A DNA stretch of 16,891 nt from an uncultured Bacteroides sp. (GCA_900557355.1 USSR01000066.1:1-16891); one strand, 5' to 3'. Numbered from the stretch's first letter, positions 1 through 7,512 are shown. The notes: a model not told the origin generated them from the sequence alone. Program-made: numbers and translations.

Positions 1-1651
1 TGATACTTACATACCATTTGTCGGGATTGTCCGGAATGATCAGACCTACGCCTTGCGTGCGTCCGGCATTCAGATTTTCGAGTTTATTGTAATAGGTTGT
101 GAAACCGGCGGTGGCTGTCAGGCTGTGATCACCCCATGAATTGGTGTAGGTCAACAGATAGTCGCTCTGCACTTTCATTTCCGTTTCTTTGGCCTGGGTG
201 ACTCCGGTCTTGCCGGTGCCCAGTGTAGCTATATCACCTTCGGCACTGGCATCATACACTTTAATAATCGGTGTATAAGTCCGTGTGCTGTTCGATGCAT
301 AATCCAGTGAGAACATGGCTTTGAACTGGAAATGTTTCAGGAAGTCCCATTGCCCGTATATATTGCCCGAACCACGGTAGTTCTCCGCTTTTGTAGTGTT
401 CGCTTTCAAGTCAACGTCCACCATCGGGTTATTCATTTGTGCTTTCTGGAATCCGGGAAGGGAGGTATATAAACCATATTCCTTATTATATACCTCTGCC
501 ACCGGAGCTGCACGCAAGGCAGTGGCAACACTCTTTGAATCGGCCGGTAACATACGTGCACCGTTGAATTGGAAACCTACTTTAAAGTTGTCTGTTACTT
601 TATAATCATTGCTGATGTTCAGTGTGATTTTGCTATACTTCTCATGCTTGATGTTTCCTTGTTCGTAAGCATAGCCCGCACCGAGGTAGAAGCTATGTTT
701 GTCGGAAGCACCTGTGATGCTGATGTTGTTGTTAGTGATGAATCCGGTCTGGAATATTTCATCCTGCCAGTTGGTGTTGCCTGTCCAGTCGGAAAAATCG
801 TATTCCGGATTACCTTCATTTCTTAATTGTTCGTTATACAGCAACTTGAAGCCATCTGCATCCACCATTGCAATCTTGTTGGTAATGGCTTTAAAGCCAA
901 ATGAACCATTGATGTTTACACGGGTCTGTCCTTCTTTAGCTTTCTTGGTGGTGATGATGATGACACCGTTAGCACCACGCACACCGAAGATGGCAAGTGA
1001 AGACGGGTCTTTCAGAATTTCCATAGACTCAATGTCCTGTGGATTCAAGAAGTTGATGTTGTCATTGAACAGGCCGTCTACTACGTACAATGGCTTGTAA
1101 CCATTGATGGAGTTTGTACCGCGTACACGGATTTCCGGGTCGGCACCAGCCTTGCCGGAGTTGATGATTTGTACTCCGGCCACTTTACCTTGCAGGGCGG
1201 ACAGTGGGTTGGCAACCGGTTTGTTGGCAATCTCATCCCCTTTAATATTGGTGATAGATCCCGTCAGGTCGCGTTTTTTTGCGCTACCATAGCCGATGAC
1301 GACTGTTTCGGCGAGCATTTGCGAGTCTTCTTTCATTTGTACATTGATGACATTGCGGTTGCCTACCTTGATGCTTTGCTTCTCCATACCTACGTATGAG
1401 AATTCGAGGGTAGCATCTGCAGGAACTTGGATCGAGTAATCGCCATCCAGTCCGGTCACTACACCGGTGTTGGTTCCTTGTACCACTATGGATACACCAA
1501 TCAACGGTTCTTTAAATGAATCGGTAACAACACCTGTTACAGTGTGTTCCTGGGAGAATGCGGCAGTGCCTATCAACAGGAAACATGCCGTCAAGAATAG
1601 ATTTTTAAGCCTTAGGGCTCTCTTCATAGGAGGGTTCAGGTTTCTCTTCAT
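1..1651 (-). CDS. SusC/RagA-family TonB-dependent outer membrane receptor, partial (N-terminal ~550 residues)
   Basis: This is an outer membrane transporter of the SusC type, which takes up oligosaccharides or peptides with a SusD lipoprotein and TonB energy. The minus-strand frame is open from the start to the left edge, so the C-terminal half of the barrel is missing. The N-terminus has a signal peptide ending near AAFSQ, then a carboxypeptidase-regulatory-like domain (TGVVTDSFKEPLIGVSI) and a plug domain with the family signature VVIGYGSAKKRDLTGSI, followed by YVVDGLFND and IESMEILKDPSSLAIFGVRG. Two in-frame starts exist, at 1651 (MKRNLNPP) and 1627 (MKRALRLK); both begin ATGAAGAGA. I chose 1651 as the longer form, but 1627 gives a more ordinary signal peptide. 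It is divergent from the LacI-type regulator. Its higher GC than the neighbouring plus-strand locus suggests that it belongs to a different utilisation locus to the left. Confidence 0.93.
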   Translation of the reverse strand, partial: MKRNLNPPMKRALRLKNLFLTACFLLIGTAAFSQEHTVTGVVTDSFKEPLIGVSIVVQGTNTGVVTGLDGDYSIQVPADATLEFSYVGMEKQSIKVGNRNVINVQMKEDSQMLAETVVIGYGSAKKRDLTGSITNIKGDEIANKPVANPLSALQGKVAGVQIINSGKAGADPEIRVRGTNSINGYKPLYVVDGLFNDNINFLNPQDIESMEILKDPSSLAIFGVRGANGVIIITTKKAKEGQTRVNINGSFGFKAITNKIAMVDADGFKLLYNEQLRNEGNPEYDFSDWTGNTNWQDEIFQTGFITNNNISITGASDKHSFYLGAGYAYEQGNIKHEKYSKITLNISNDYKVTDNFKVGFQFNGARMLPADSKSVATALRAAPVAEVYNKEYGLYTSLPGFQKAQMNNPMVDVDLKANTTKAENYRGSGNIYGQWDFLKHFQFKAMFSLDYASNSTRTYTPIIKVYDASAEGDIATLGTGKTGVTQAKETEMKVQSDYLLTYTNSWGDHSLTATAGFTTYYNKLENLNAGRTQGVGLIIPDNPDKWYVSI

Positions 1652-1875
1652 TGCATTAAATTTTTATGTGAATGATATATTGCATCAGAACAATGCAAAT
1701 GAAAAAAAGATTTTGAGGGCTTTTAAATCTTGGGTTTTTAACACAATTGGGGGAGGAAGGATCTTTAAGGTATTTATCTTCTCTTCCTATGTTTCATTTA
1801 GCCAACATTGCCTTTTCGTTAAAAAAATGTTAAATATGAAGGTGATGTGTTTGTTTTATTTATAATTTCACTATA

Positions 1876-1893
1876 ATTGCAATCGATTGCAAT
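1876..1893. promoter_or_regulatory. Probable LacI-family operator, copy 1 (upstream of the regulator gene)
   Basis: The perfect 18-bp palindrome ATTGCAATCGATTGCAAT has a central CG, as is typical of LacI/GalR-family operators. Its 14-bp core recurs upstream of the symporter gene. It lies 53 bp before the regulator start and about 225 bp before the divergent SusC gene, so it may control one or both. The left ATTG (1876-1879) is followed after 21 bases by TAGCTTTC (1901-1908), a 7/8 match to the Bacteroides -7 element TAnnTTTG. The operator could therefore cover the -33 region and give autorepression. An outer inverted repeat TCACTATA/TATAGTGA (1868-1875 and 1929-1936) encloses it. The rest of the 1652-1945 gap is AT-rich and shows nothing else I can name. 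Binding by the adjacent regulator is inferred. Confidence 0.8.
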
Positions 1894-1945
1894 GAAGTAA
1901 TAGCTTTCAGTGCACAATAGTATTTTCATATAGTGATACAATATA

Positions 1946-2974
1946 ATGATGGATAAGAAAAAAGTCTCTATTTATGATATTGCTAAAGAATTGAAGATCT
2001 CGGCTTCAACAGTTTCGCGTGCGCTGAATAACCATAAGGGAATTAGCAGCGAAGTAAGTGAGGCTGTTCATAAATTGGCAAAGGAGCTCAATTATAAACC
2101 GAACCAAATGGCAGTGGCCTTGAAAACCGGTAAAATTAAGACGATAGGAATGATTGTGCCTCTCATTGATCGTAATTATTTTGTTCAGGCTATTGCTGGC
2201 GTTGAAACAGAGATATATAAAGCTGGTTATAACCTAATTATAGCTACTTCCGGTAATTTGTTCGAGCGTGAAAAGAAAATTATCGCTTCTTTGAGTCAAG
2301 GTAAAGTTGTAGGCATAATTGCTGCCGTTGCTGCTGAAACGACTGATTATTCTCATTATGTATCGCTGGTCGAAAGTGGAATTCCTTTGGTTATGTTCGA
2401 TCGTAAGATGGCTATTCCAAATACAAGTAGTGTTGTGCAAGATGATTATAATGGGGCCTATGAGGCTACGAAGCATCTTATAGAGCAAGGCTGTAAACGG
2501 ATTTTCTTTTATCGTGGTCCACAAAATGTTTCGATATGGAGTGAGCGGGATAGAGGATATAGGCAAGCTATGAGTGATTATGGATTAGAAGTTACGAATA
2601 AACATATTCATACAGCTTTAACCACTGAAGAAGAAGGACGGAAATATGCAATTAAATTGTCGGCTCAAAAGAACCAGCAGTTGCCTGATGGTATACTCTT
2701 TTCGGGAGACTTTGCAGCTAAAGCGGCAATGGAGGTTTTTGTTGAGAAGGGAATTAAAATCCCACAGGAGATTGCCATTGTAGGATTTGTGAATGAGCCA
2801 TGGGATGTCTTATTGAATCCACCTTTGAGTTCTATTGAACAATTTAGTTATCGTATTGGAAAAACTTCCGCAAGATTAATGTTGGAGGCTATCTCTGGTA
2901 TGCCTTATCAAGATATTGTATATAAGCCACAGCTTATAGTAAGAGAGTCATCTTTAAAAAGTAAGTACCTGTAA
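1946..2974 (+). CDS. LacI/GalR-family transcriptional regulator
   Basis: A 342-residue DNA-binding regulator of normal length for the LacI family. The helix-turn-helix is at about residues 9-28 (IYDIAKELKISASTVSRALN). It is followed by the hinge region with YKPNQMAVALKTGK, then a periplasmic-binding-protein-like effector domain from about residue 66 (TIGMIVPLIDRNYF). Family signatures in that domain include FDRKM, DDYNGAYEATKHLIEQG, GILFSGDFAA and VGFVNEPW. The start is ATG at 1946 or the adjacent ATG at 1949; the choice does not affect any domain. It heads the plus-strand locus, and both nearby copies of one palindrome flank it, so it is probably the local, autoregulated repressor. The effector is likely the imported sugar or a catabolic intermediate (inference). 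LacI control is less common for Bacteroides glycan loci than hybrid two-component or ECF sigma control. Confidence 0.95.
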   Translation: MMDKKKVSIYDIAKELKISASTVSRALNNHKGISSEVSEAVHKLAKELNYKPNQMAVALKTGKIKTIGMIVPLIDRNYFVQAIAGVETEIYKAGYNLIIATSGNLFEREKKIIASLSQGKVVGIIAAVAAETTDYSHYVSLVESGIPLVMFDRKMAIPNTSSVVQDDYNGAYEATKHLIEQGCKRIFFYRGPQNVSIWSERDRGYRQAMSDYGLEVTNKHIHTALTTEEEGRKYAIKLSAQKNQQLPDGILFSGDFAAKAAMEVFVEKGIKIPQEIAIVGFVNEPWDVLLNPPLSSIEQFSYRIGKTSARLMLEAISGMPYQDIVYKPQLIVRESSLKSKYL

Positions 2975-3019
2975 TCAAAATTCAAACCTCATAAGTATTT
3001 GATTAACCGTGAATTACCA

Positions 3020-3068
3020 TTAGCAATTTAATTTAGGCCACAATGCAATCGATTGCATAAATTGCTAA
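3020..3068. repeat. 11-bp inverted repeat enclosing operator copy 2
   Basis: TTAGCAATTTA (3020-3030) and TAAATTGCTAA (3058-3068) are perfect inverted copies separated by 27 bases, and the operator palindrome lies in the gap. The repeat centre is about 6 bp from the operator centre, so this is a separate symmetry. It could be a second protein-binding site or a hairpin in a longer transcript; I cannot decide between these. Confidence 0.6.
3043..3058. promoter_or_regulatory. Probable LacI-family operator, copy 2 (upstream of the symporter operon)
   Basis: ATGCAATCGATTGCAT is a perfect 16-bp palindrome sharing TGCAATCGATTGCA with the copy before the regulator gene. It lies 40 bp before the symporter start, between the regulator stop and the operon, where a repressor would block transcription. 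ATTG within it (3052-3055), a 21-base gap and TAATTTTA (3077-3084) make a weak candidate promoter. This has the same ATTG-to-box spacing as in front of the regulator gene. Confidence 0.82.
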
Positions 3069-3098
3069 CCGTATATTAATTTTAAAACTAATAGAAAC

Positions 3099-4070
3099 AT
3101 GAAAAAGATTATTGAATGGTTTATTAACCTTTATGCTATCTGGATTATTCTGGCTTTTATAGTCGGATATTTATATCCAGGTGCATTTATGTGGTTTACT
3201 AAAGGGAGTTGGATGACCTTGGCATTGGCGGTCGTTATGCTCAGTATGGGACTTACACTTCGGGTTGAGGATTTCAAAGCTTTATTTGCTACACCACGTG
3301 TGGTACTAATAGCTGCTATTTCACAGTATACTATCATGCCACTTTCTGGCTGGCTTGTTGCAATGGCGATGGGATTGCCTGCGGAATTTGCTGTAGGTCT
3401 TATATTGGTAGCATGTTGTCCGGGAGGTACAGCTTCCAACATGATTGCTTATATTGGCCGTGCGAACATTGCATTGTCGATAATTAGTACAGCCGTATCT
3501 ACTGTCTTAGGCATTTTTATGACTCCTCTGCTCTGCAAGTTGCTGGCAGGACAATATGTTGATGTAAATGCATGGGGGATGTTTCTCAATGTGGTTCAGG
3601 TAGTATTGATTCCTGTATCATTGGGGGTCTTTATAAAGTATAAATTTCCAAAGTTTGTAGAAAAGTTGGGGCAAACCGGTCCTGTTGTTTCAACATGGGC
3701 TATTGTTTTCATATCCGGTGCTATTATTGCTCCCGCTATGGTTGACGGAAAAGAACTCTTGTTTCAATATGCTGGTCAATTAGCCCTTGCCGCATCATTA
3801 CTCCATTCGCTGGGCTTTGGCCTTGGCTATGCTTTTGGGCGAATCTTTAAGTATGATAAACCTATGTCAAAGGCTATCGCATGTGAAACTGGCATGCAGA
3901 ATGGAGGCTTGGCTGCGGTACTTGCTCGTAATAGTTTTCCTGCTTTTATGCCGCTTGTAGCTGTGCCTGCTGTATTTTGTTCGATCATGCAAACTGCTAT
4001 CGGAGGAATATTAGCTACTATCTGGCGTTTTACATCGAACCCTGAAGAACTTGAAGCATCCAAACATTGA
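3099..4070 (+). CDS. BASS-family (bile acid:sodium symporter-like) transporter
   Basis: A 323-residue inner-membrane protein with about nine or ten hydrophobic segments and no soluble domain, the normal size for bacterial BASS proteins. Two family signatures stand out. ACCPGGTASNMIAYIGRAN (about 105-123) and CETGMQNGGLAAVLA (about 262-276) correspond to the crossing helices that hold the sodium sites and substrate cavity. Known BASS members carry organic anions such as bile acids, pyruvate, pantoate and other keto or carboxylic acids, coupled to sodium. Located with a kinase and an aldolase, it most likely brings an acidic sugar or keto acid into the cytoplasm (inference). It is the first gene after operator copy 2, and its stop codon is separated from the next ATG by one base. 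Confidence 0.92.
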   Translation: MKKIIEWFINLYAIWIILAFIVGYLYPGAFMWFTKGSWMTLALAVVMLSMGLTLRVEDFKALFATPRVVLIAAISQYTIMPLSGWLVAMAMGLPAEFAVGLILVACCPGGTASNMIAYIGRANIALSIISTAVSTVLGIFMTPLLCKLLAGQYVDVNAWGMFLNVVQVVLIPVSLGVFIKYKFPKFVEKLGQTGPVVSTWAIVFISGAIIAPAMVDGKELLFQYAGQLALAASLLHSLGFGLGYAFGRIFKYDKPMSKAIACETGMQNGGLAAVLARNSFPAFMPLVAVPAVFCSIMQTAIGGILATIWRFTSNPEELEASKH

Positions 4071-4071
4071 T

Positions 4072-5166
4072 ATGGGAACAAGAAAAAATATTTATTATTG
4101 GAAGTGTGATCGTCCTTCGGCCTTTTTTGCAATCAAAGAAGGTAATGAGGGGAATGCAAAAGAGGTTCAGGAAGAACTGGAGGTGTTACTAACCAATTAT
4201 TTCGGAAGCGAACATTTTTCTTTATCCTCAGCTGGAGGACAAGGAAACCATCTAACGTTTTTAGCTTCAAGGAATAATGAAAGCTACTTCGTGAGAGTTG
4301 AGAACGGACCGGAGAAAGATGACTATATGGAGGTTGAAACCACCATTATAAATAGAGTGCATGATATTGGAATTCCAACCCCTAACATATACGCTGTAGA
4401 TTCATCTCGCATTAAATATGATTTTGCCTGGCAGATTATGGAAAACGTCGAATTCTCAGATTTGAATAAGATTTATAAATCTCATAAACTGCAAACGAGA
4501 ACTGTGATGCGTGAACTAGGTACTTATATAGCCCGATGGCAAAGTATTTCAACGGACGGTTTTGGGCCATACAATTCTGATATTTTGCGTGTCGACGGAC
4601 GTTTAGAAGGACTGCATTCCACTTATCGTGACTATTATATGCTGAATATAGAGAAGCATTTTGATTTCTTGGTGCAGCACAGTTTTCTGACAAAGGAGAA
4701 AGCTGATAGCTTTTTAGGAGCAGTTGTGGCTAATTTGAAATTCTTGGATATTTCACGTGGATGTCTTGTACACAAAGATCTGGCTTTATGGAATGTGCTT
4801 GGTACGGAAGATTGCATAAAGGCTGTGATTGATTGGGACGATACTATTTCAGGAGATCCTACTGATGATATTTCACTTATGGCTTGTTTCCACTCAAAGG
4901 AAGAGATGAATGCATTAATAGAAGGATATCAGGAAATAAAACCTCTGCCGGAGAATTTCATACCACGTTTTTGGCTACATCTGATGCGTAATATGCTGTT
5001 TAAGGCTGTGATAAGGGTTGGGGCGGGATATTTTAAAAAAGATAGTAACTATTTTCTGATAAATTCGGGATCTGAAGGAGGTCTGGGATTGCATAATTTT
5101 ACATTGAGTAGATTAGAACTCGCATATGAAGGGCTTACAGAGCTGAAAAGTATGGATGACTTGTGA
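4072..5166 (+). CDS. APH/choline-kinase-fold phosphotransferase (small-molecule kinase)
   Basis: A 364-residue cytoplasmic kinase of the aminoglycoside phosphotransferase (PF01636) type. The catalytic loop is HKDLALWN (234-241; Asp236 base, Asn241 metal ligand), and IDWDD (253-257) is the DFG-like metal site. The nucleotide-binding N-lobe contains SSAGGQGNHLTF (52-63). In the usual ATP-lysine strand this protein reads YFVRVENG, with Arg75 where Lys is common. I chose ATG at 4072, one base after the symporter stop (TGA-T-ATG, which suggests reinitiation); a TTG at 4051 would add seven residues and overlap the symporter gene. Context points to a metabolic kinase for the imported sugar acid, or for the aldehyde released by the next gene's aldolase, rather than antibiotic resistance. 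The substrate is unknown. Confidence 0.9.
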   Translation: MGTRKNIYYWKCDRPSAFFAIKEGNEGNAKEVQEELEVLLTNYFGSEHFSLSSAGGQGNHLTFLASRNNESYFVRVENGPEKDDYMEVETTIINRVHDIGIPTPNIYAVDSSRIKYDFAWQIMENVEFSDLNKIYKSHKLQTRTVMRELGTYIARWQSISTDGFGPYNSDILRVDGRLEGLHSTYRDYYMLNIEKHFDFLVQHSFLTKEKADSFLGAVVANLKFLDISRGCLVHKDLALWNVLGTEDCIKAVIDWDDTISGDPTDDISLMACFHSKEEMNALIEGYQEIKPLPENFIPRFWLHLMRNMLFKAVIRVGAGYFKKDSNYFLINSGSEGGLGLHNFTLSRLELAYEGLTELKSMDDL

Positions 5167-5205
5167 AGAAATAAGGTAATAGCGAATTAAATTAATAATT
5201 TACGT

Positions 5206-5946
5206 ATGAAACAGAATATAGAAAATAAGGCTCGTATACTTGGTAAAGGTACGTGGATTTCATTAGGTTCCCCCATTGTTACCGAAGTAATATCGATGAT
5301 GCAGTTTGACTGGTTGCTGTTCGACCTTGAACACGGCTTCATGCAGGAGCATGACATTCTGCCTAATCTGATGGCTGTAAAATCAAGTGGTACAAAAGTG
5401 ATTGTACGTGTAAGTGAATTCCGTAGTGGACTTATTGCGCGTCTGCTGGACTGGGGAGTTGCAGGTATTATGATGCCGCATGTTTCTTCATCTGAAGAAG
5501 CTGCCCGGGTGGTGGGTGCAATGCGTTATCCGCCTTTCGGGAAAAGAGGATTCTCGAGTTCTTCCCGGTCGTTTGGATACGGGGAAAATGCTCCCAGGAA
5601 TATCACAGAGTGGGAACCACCTTTGTTTATTGCTCAGATTGAAAACTACGAAGGCGTACAAAATGCTAATTCTATAGCGGCAACAGAAGGAGTGGATATG
5701 CTTTTTGTTGGTCCGCGTGATTTGCGTCTTGATTTATCAGTCAGAAAGAGTGCTGATGAAAGAATACCTTTTCAGGAGGCCATTTCTTTAACTGTTAAAG
5801 CAGCTATATCCTCCGGTAAACAAGCAGGGATATTGGTCTCTCCGGAAGAAGATATTTCTGATTTGTGTGTGATGGGGTTTAGTGCTTTTGCTATAGGAGC
5901 TGATTTGGCTGTATTACGCTCAGGATACAAAAGAATTAAAGTCTGA
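5206..5946 (+). CDS. HpcH/HpaI-family class II aldolase
   Basis: A 246-residue metal-dependent aldolase of the HpcH/HpaI (PF03328) family. Members reversibly split 2-keto-3-deoxy acids into pyruvate (or a related keto acid) and an aldehyde; examples are HpaI, GarL and RhmA. The family residues are present: His43 in FDLEHG (base), Arg68 in VRVSEF (pyruvate carboxylate), Glu146 in AQIEN and Asp172 in GPRDL (metal ligands). RYPPFGKRGFSS (108-119) is also typical. After GPRDL this protein reads RLDLSVRKS, where many members have S-x-S-[LM]-G, so substrate preference may differ. The length is normal to slightly short. It lies 39 bp after the kinase gene in the same orientation and is probably co-transcribed. 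The order kinase-aldolase suggests breakdown of an ulosonic or 2-keto-3-deoxy sugar acid (inference). Confidence 0.93.
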   Translation: MKQNIENKARILGKGTWISLGSPIVTEVISMMQFDWLLFDLEHGFMQEHDILPNLMAVKSSGTKVIVRVSEFRSGLIARLLDWGVAGIMMPHVSSSEEAARVVGAMRYPPFGKRGFSSSSRSFGYGENAPRNITEWEPPLFIAQIENYEGVQNANSIAATEGVDMLFVGPRDLRLDLSVRKSADERIPFQEAISLTVKAAISSGKQAGILVSPEEDISDLCVMGFSAFAIGADLAVLRSGYKRIKV

Positions 5947-5986
5947 TAAGAAAGTAACTTATATTTAAATTTAAATTTATATTGCC

Positions 5987-7264
5987 ATGAAAAAACTTAA
6001 TATTTTGTACACAATGTTTTTCATATTTTGTGCCACTCATACTGTAGTCGCGCAAAACCAAGAGCTTATACGCATTTCAGACAGTTTGGCTATGATACCG
6101 CCGCTGGTTAATACCAATCCTGGTAAAAAATATAATGCCAAGAATTTGGATTATGGTATGACTATAGGAATAGAACGTACGCCGGGCGGACGTATCTGGG
6201 CTTGCTGGGTTGGTGGCGGAGATAATGCGAATGCTTTTTTTGTGCTGGCTTGGAGTGATGATGAGGGCAAAAAGTGGACAAAGACAAAAGTAGTTATTGA
6301 TCCTCATGATGAATCACTGCCTCTTAAACGCAGAACTATTGTAGGCCAATTATGGACAGATCCGCTGGGACGCCTTTGGCTCTTTTTCGACCAGGCAATG
6401 ACTTACTATGACGGACGTTCCGGTAACTGGTATACGCTATGCGAAAATCCGGATTCTGAGAATCCTGTATGGTCAGAACCTGTTTATTTAGGTATTGGTT
6501 GTACACTCCAAAAACCGACAGTGATGAGTAGTGGTGAGTGGGTACTTCCTGTAAGTATCTGGCCTCGTAGCCGCATGGACATATTGTTAGAAAAGGGGTG
6601 GAAGGAGAATCCTTTGAAGGGTGCACATCCGGAATTAGATGCTAAACGTGGTGCTCACATTATGGTATCAACAGATCAGGGAACAACATGGGAATTCCGT
6701 GGAATGGTGAAATATCCCTCTCCCAGTTTTGATGAACATCTGACAATAGAGAAAAAAGATGGTAGTTGGTGGATGACGGCACGTACAGGCGTAGGTATCT
6801 GGCAAAGTTATTCTACTGATAAGGGATTCACTTGGACAGAGCCCGAAAAATATCAGGAGCATGTCAATTCACGCCATTTTATTTTACGACTTAAGTCAGG
6901 CAATCTCTTGCTTGTACGTCATGGTATGCCTGATGAGCAACTTAAGTCTCGTTCTCATCTTCGTGCTTTTATTTCTACAGATGATGGCAAAACCTGGTCG
7001 GGTAATTTACTGCTTGATGAACGTTCCGGAGTTTCATATCCCACAGGGTTCCAGACACCAGACGGATATATTTATATTTCGTATGACCATCAGCGTACTC
7101 GTGAAGGCGATGTACTCATGGCACGTTTTACAGAAGAGGATATTTTAGAAGGAAAAATAATTTCAGAACGTGGCGATTTGGGAATGCGTATTAGTAAGCC
7201 CGGCAGAGTAAAGAAATCAGCTGCTAATATTGCTGCACGCAAAAAAAATAAAATGAAAAAGTAA
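5987..7264 (+). CDS. Secreted Asp-box (BNR/sialidase-like) beta-propeller protein
   Basis: A 425-residue exported protein with a signal peptide (about 1-22, ending VVAQ) and four Asp-boxes of the S-x-D-x-G-x-x-W type. These are at 90-97, 228-235, 276-283 and 330-337, which places it in the sialidase-like six-bladed propeller superfamily (BNR_2, PF13088 type). FDEHLTIEKKDGSWWMTART (249-266) resembles the sialidase Glu-containing blade and SGVSYPTGFQTPDG (347-360) the region of the nucleophilic Tyr. However, the sialidase RIP arginine is not evident: the equivalent stretch reads YGMTIGIERTPGGRIWACW (56-74). It is therefore unlikely to be an ordinary exo-sialidase, although pipelines often name such proteins that way. 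The tail (about 405-425) is very basic and low in complexity. It is last in the symporter-kinase-aldolase cluster and is followed by a hairpin. Probably a periplasmic glycoside-active enzyme; reaction unknown. Confidence 0.88.
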   Translation: MKKLNILYTMFFIFCATHTVVAQNQELIRISDSLAMIPPLVNTNPGKKYNAKNLDYGMTIGIERTPGGRIWACWVGGGDNANAFFVLAWSDDEGKKWTKTKVVIDPHDESLPLKRRTIVGQLWTDPLGRLWLFFDQAMTYYDGRSGNWYTLCENPDSENPVWSEPVYLGIGCTLQKPTVMSSGEWVLPVSIWPRSRMDILLEKGWKENPLKGAHPELDAKRGAHIMVSTDQGTTWEFRGMVKYPSPSFDEHLTIEKKDGSWWMTARTGVGIWQSYSTDKGFTWTEPEKYQEHVNSRHFILRLKSGNLLLVRHGMPDEQLKSRSHLRAFISTDDGKTWSGNLLLDERSGVSYPTGFQTPDGYIYISYDHQRTREGDVLMARFTEEDILEGKIISERGDLGMRISKPGRVKKSAANIAARKKNKMKK

Positions 7265-7390
7265 AGGTGCAGATAGTTGCTGAATAAATTGATATTATGA
7301 AAAGTTCTCGGTTCAGTAACGAAATGGGAGTTATTAATGAAGTTGAATTATAATACATGTATGCCTATGAGAGATGTATAGATAAGAAAA

Positions 7391-7425
7391 AAAGTCATGG
7401 TGCTGCACTGCAGCATCACGACTTT
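7391..7425 (+). terminator. Hairpin between the catabolic cluster and the SusC/SusD operon, probable (partial) terminator
   Basis: A 16-base left arm (7391-7406) and right arm (7410-7425) pair across a 3-base loop, with one A/C mismatch and one G/U pair. A-rich sequence precedes it, and TTTGTAGAATGTTTTT follows as a broken U-tract. It would end or reduce transcription from the upstream genes before the SusC gene. The remainder of the 7265-7512 gap is AT-rich and shows no other clear element except the candidate promoter listed below. Confidence 0.6.
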
Positions 7426-7455
7426 GTAGAATGTTTTTAATTAATTAACGTATCC

Positions 7456-7488
7456 TTTGTCTCGCAAACAAATTGTATACTAAATTTT
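7456..7488 (+). promoter_or_regulatory. Candidate Bacteroides-type promoter for the SusC/SusD operon
   Basis: TTTG (7456-7459), a 21-base gap, and TAAATTTT (7481-7488; 7 of 8 to TAnnTTTG) lie 24 bp before the SusC start and just after the hairpin. This supports a second transcription unit starting here. The region is AT-rich, so a chance match is possible. Confidence 0.38.
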
Positions 7489-7512
7489 AATCTATCAAAA
7501 ACACGTAAAGAT

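Noticed and set aside
396..1399. Several plus-strand open frames at 396-605, 569-826, 699-1100, 1104-1292 and 1169-1399
   Set aside because: They lie opposite the minus-strand SusC gene, whose frame encodes continuous family motifs; these are antisense shadows.
4051..4071. TTG start extending the kinase by seven residues and overlapping the symporter gene
   Set aside because: An ATG at 4072 lies one base after the symporter stop and starts a normal-length kinase; the TTG extension adds nothing recognisable.
5960..5981. Repeated TTTAAA words (near-palindrome) before the first propeller gene
   Set aside because: Simple AT-rich sequence in a 40-bp gap; it does not match the LacI operator and no second copy was seen.
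7297..7353. 18-codon open frame (MKSSRFSNEMGVINEVEL) in the gap before the SusC gene
   Set aside because: Too short, no recognisable features or start signal, and easily found by chance; not called without expression data.
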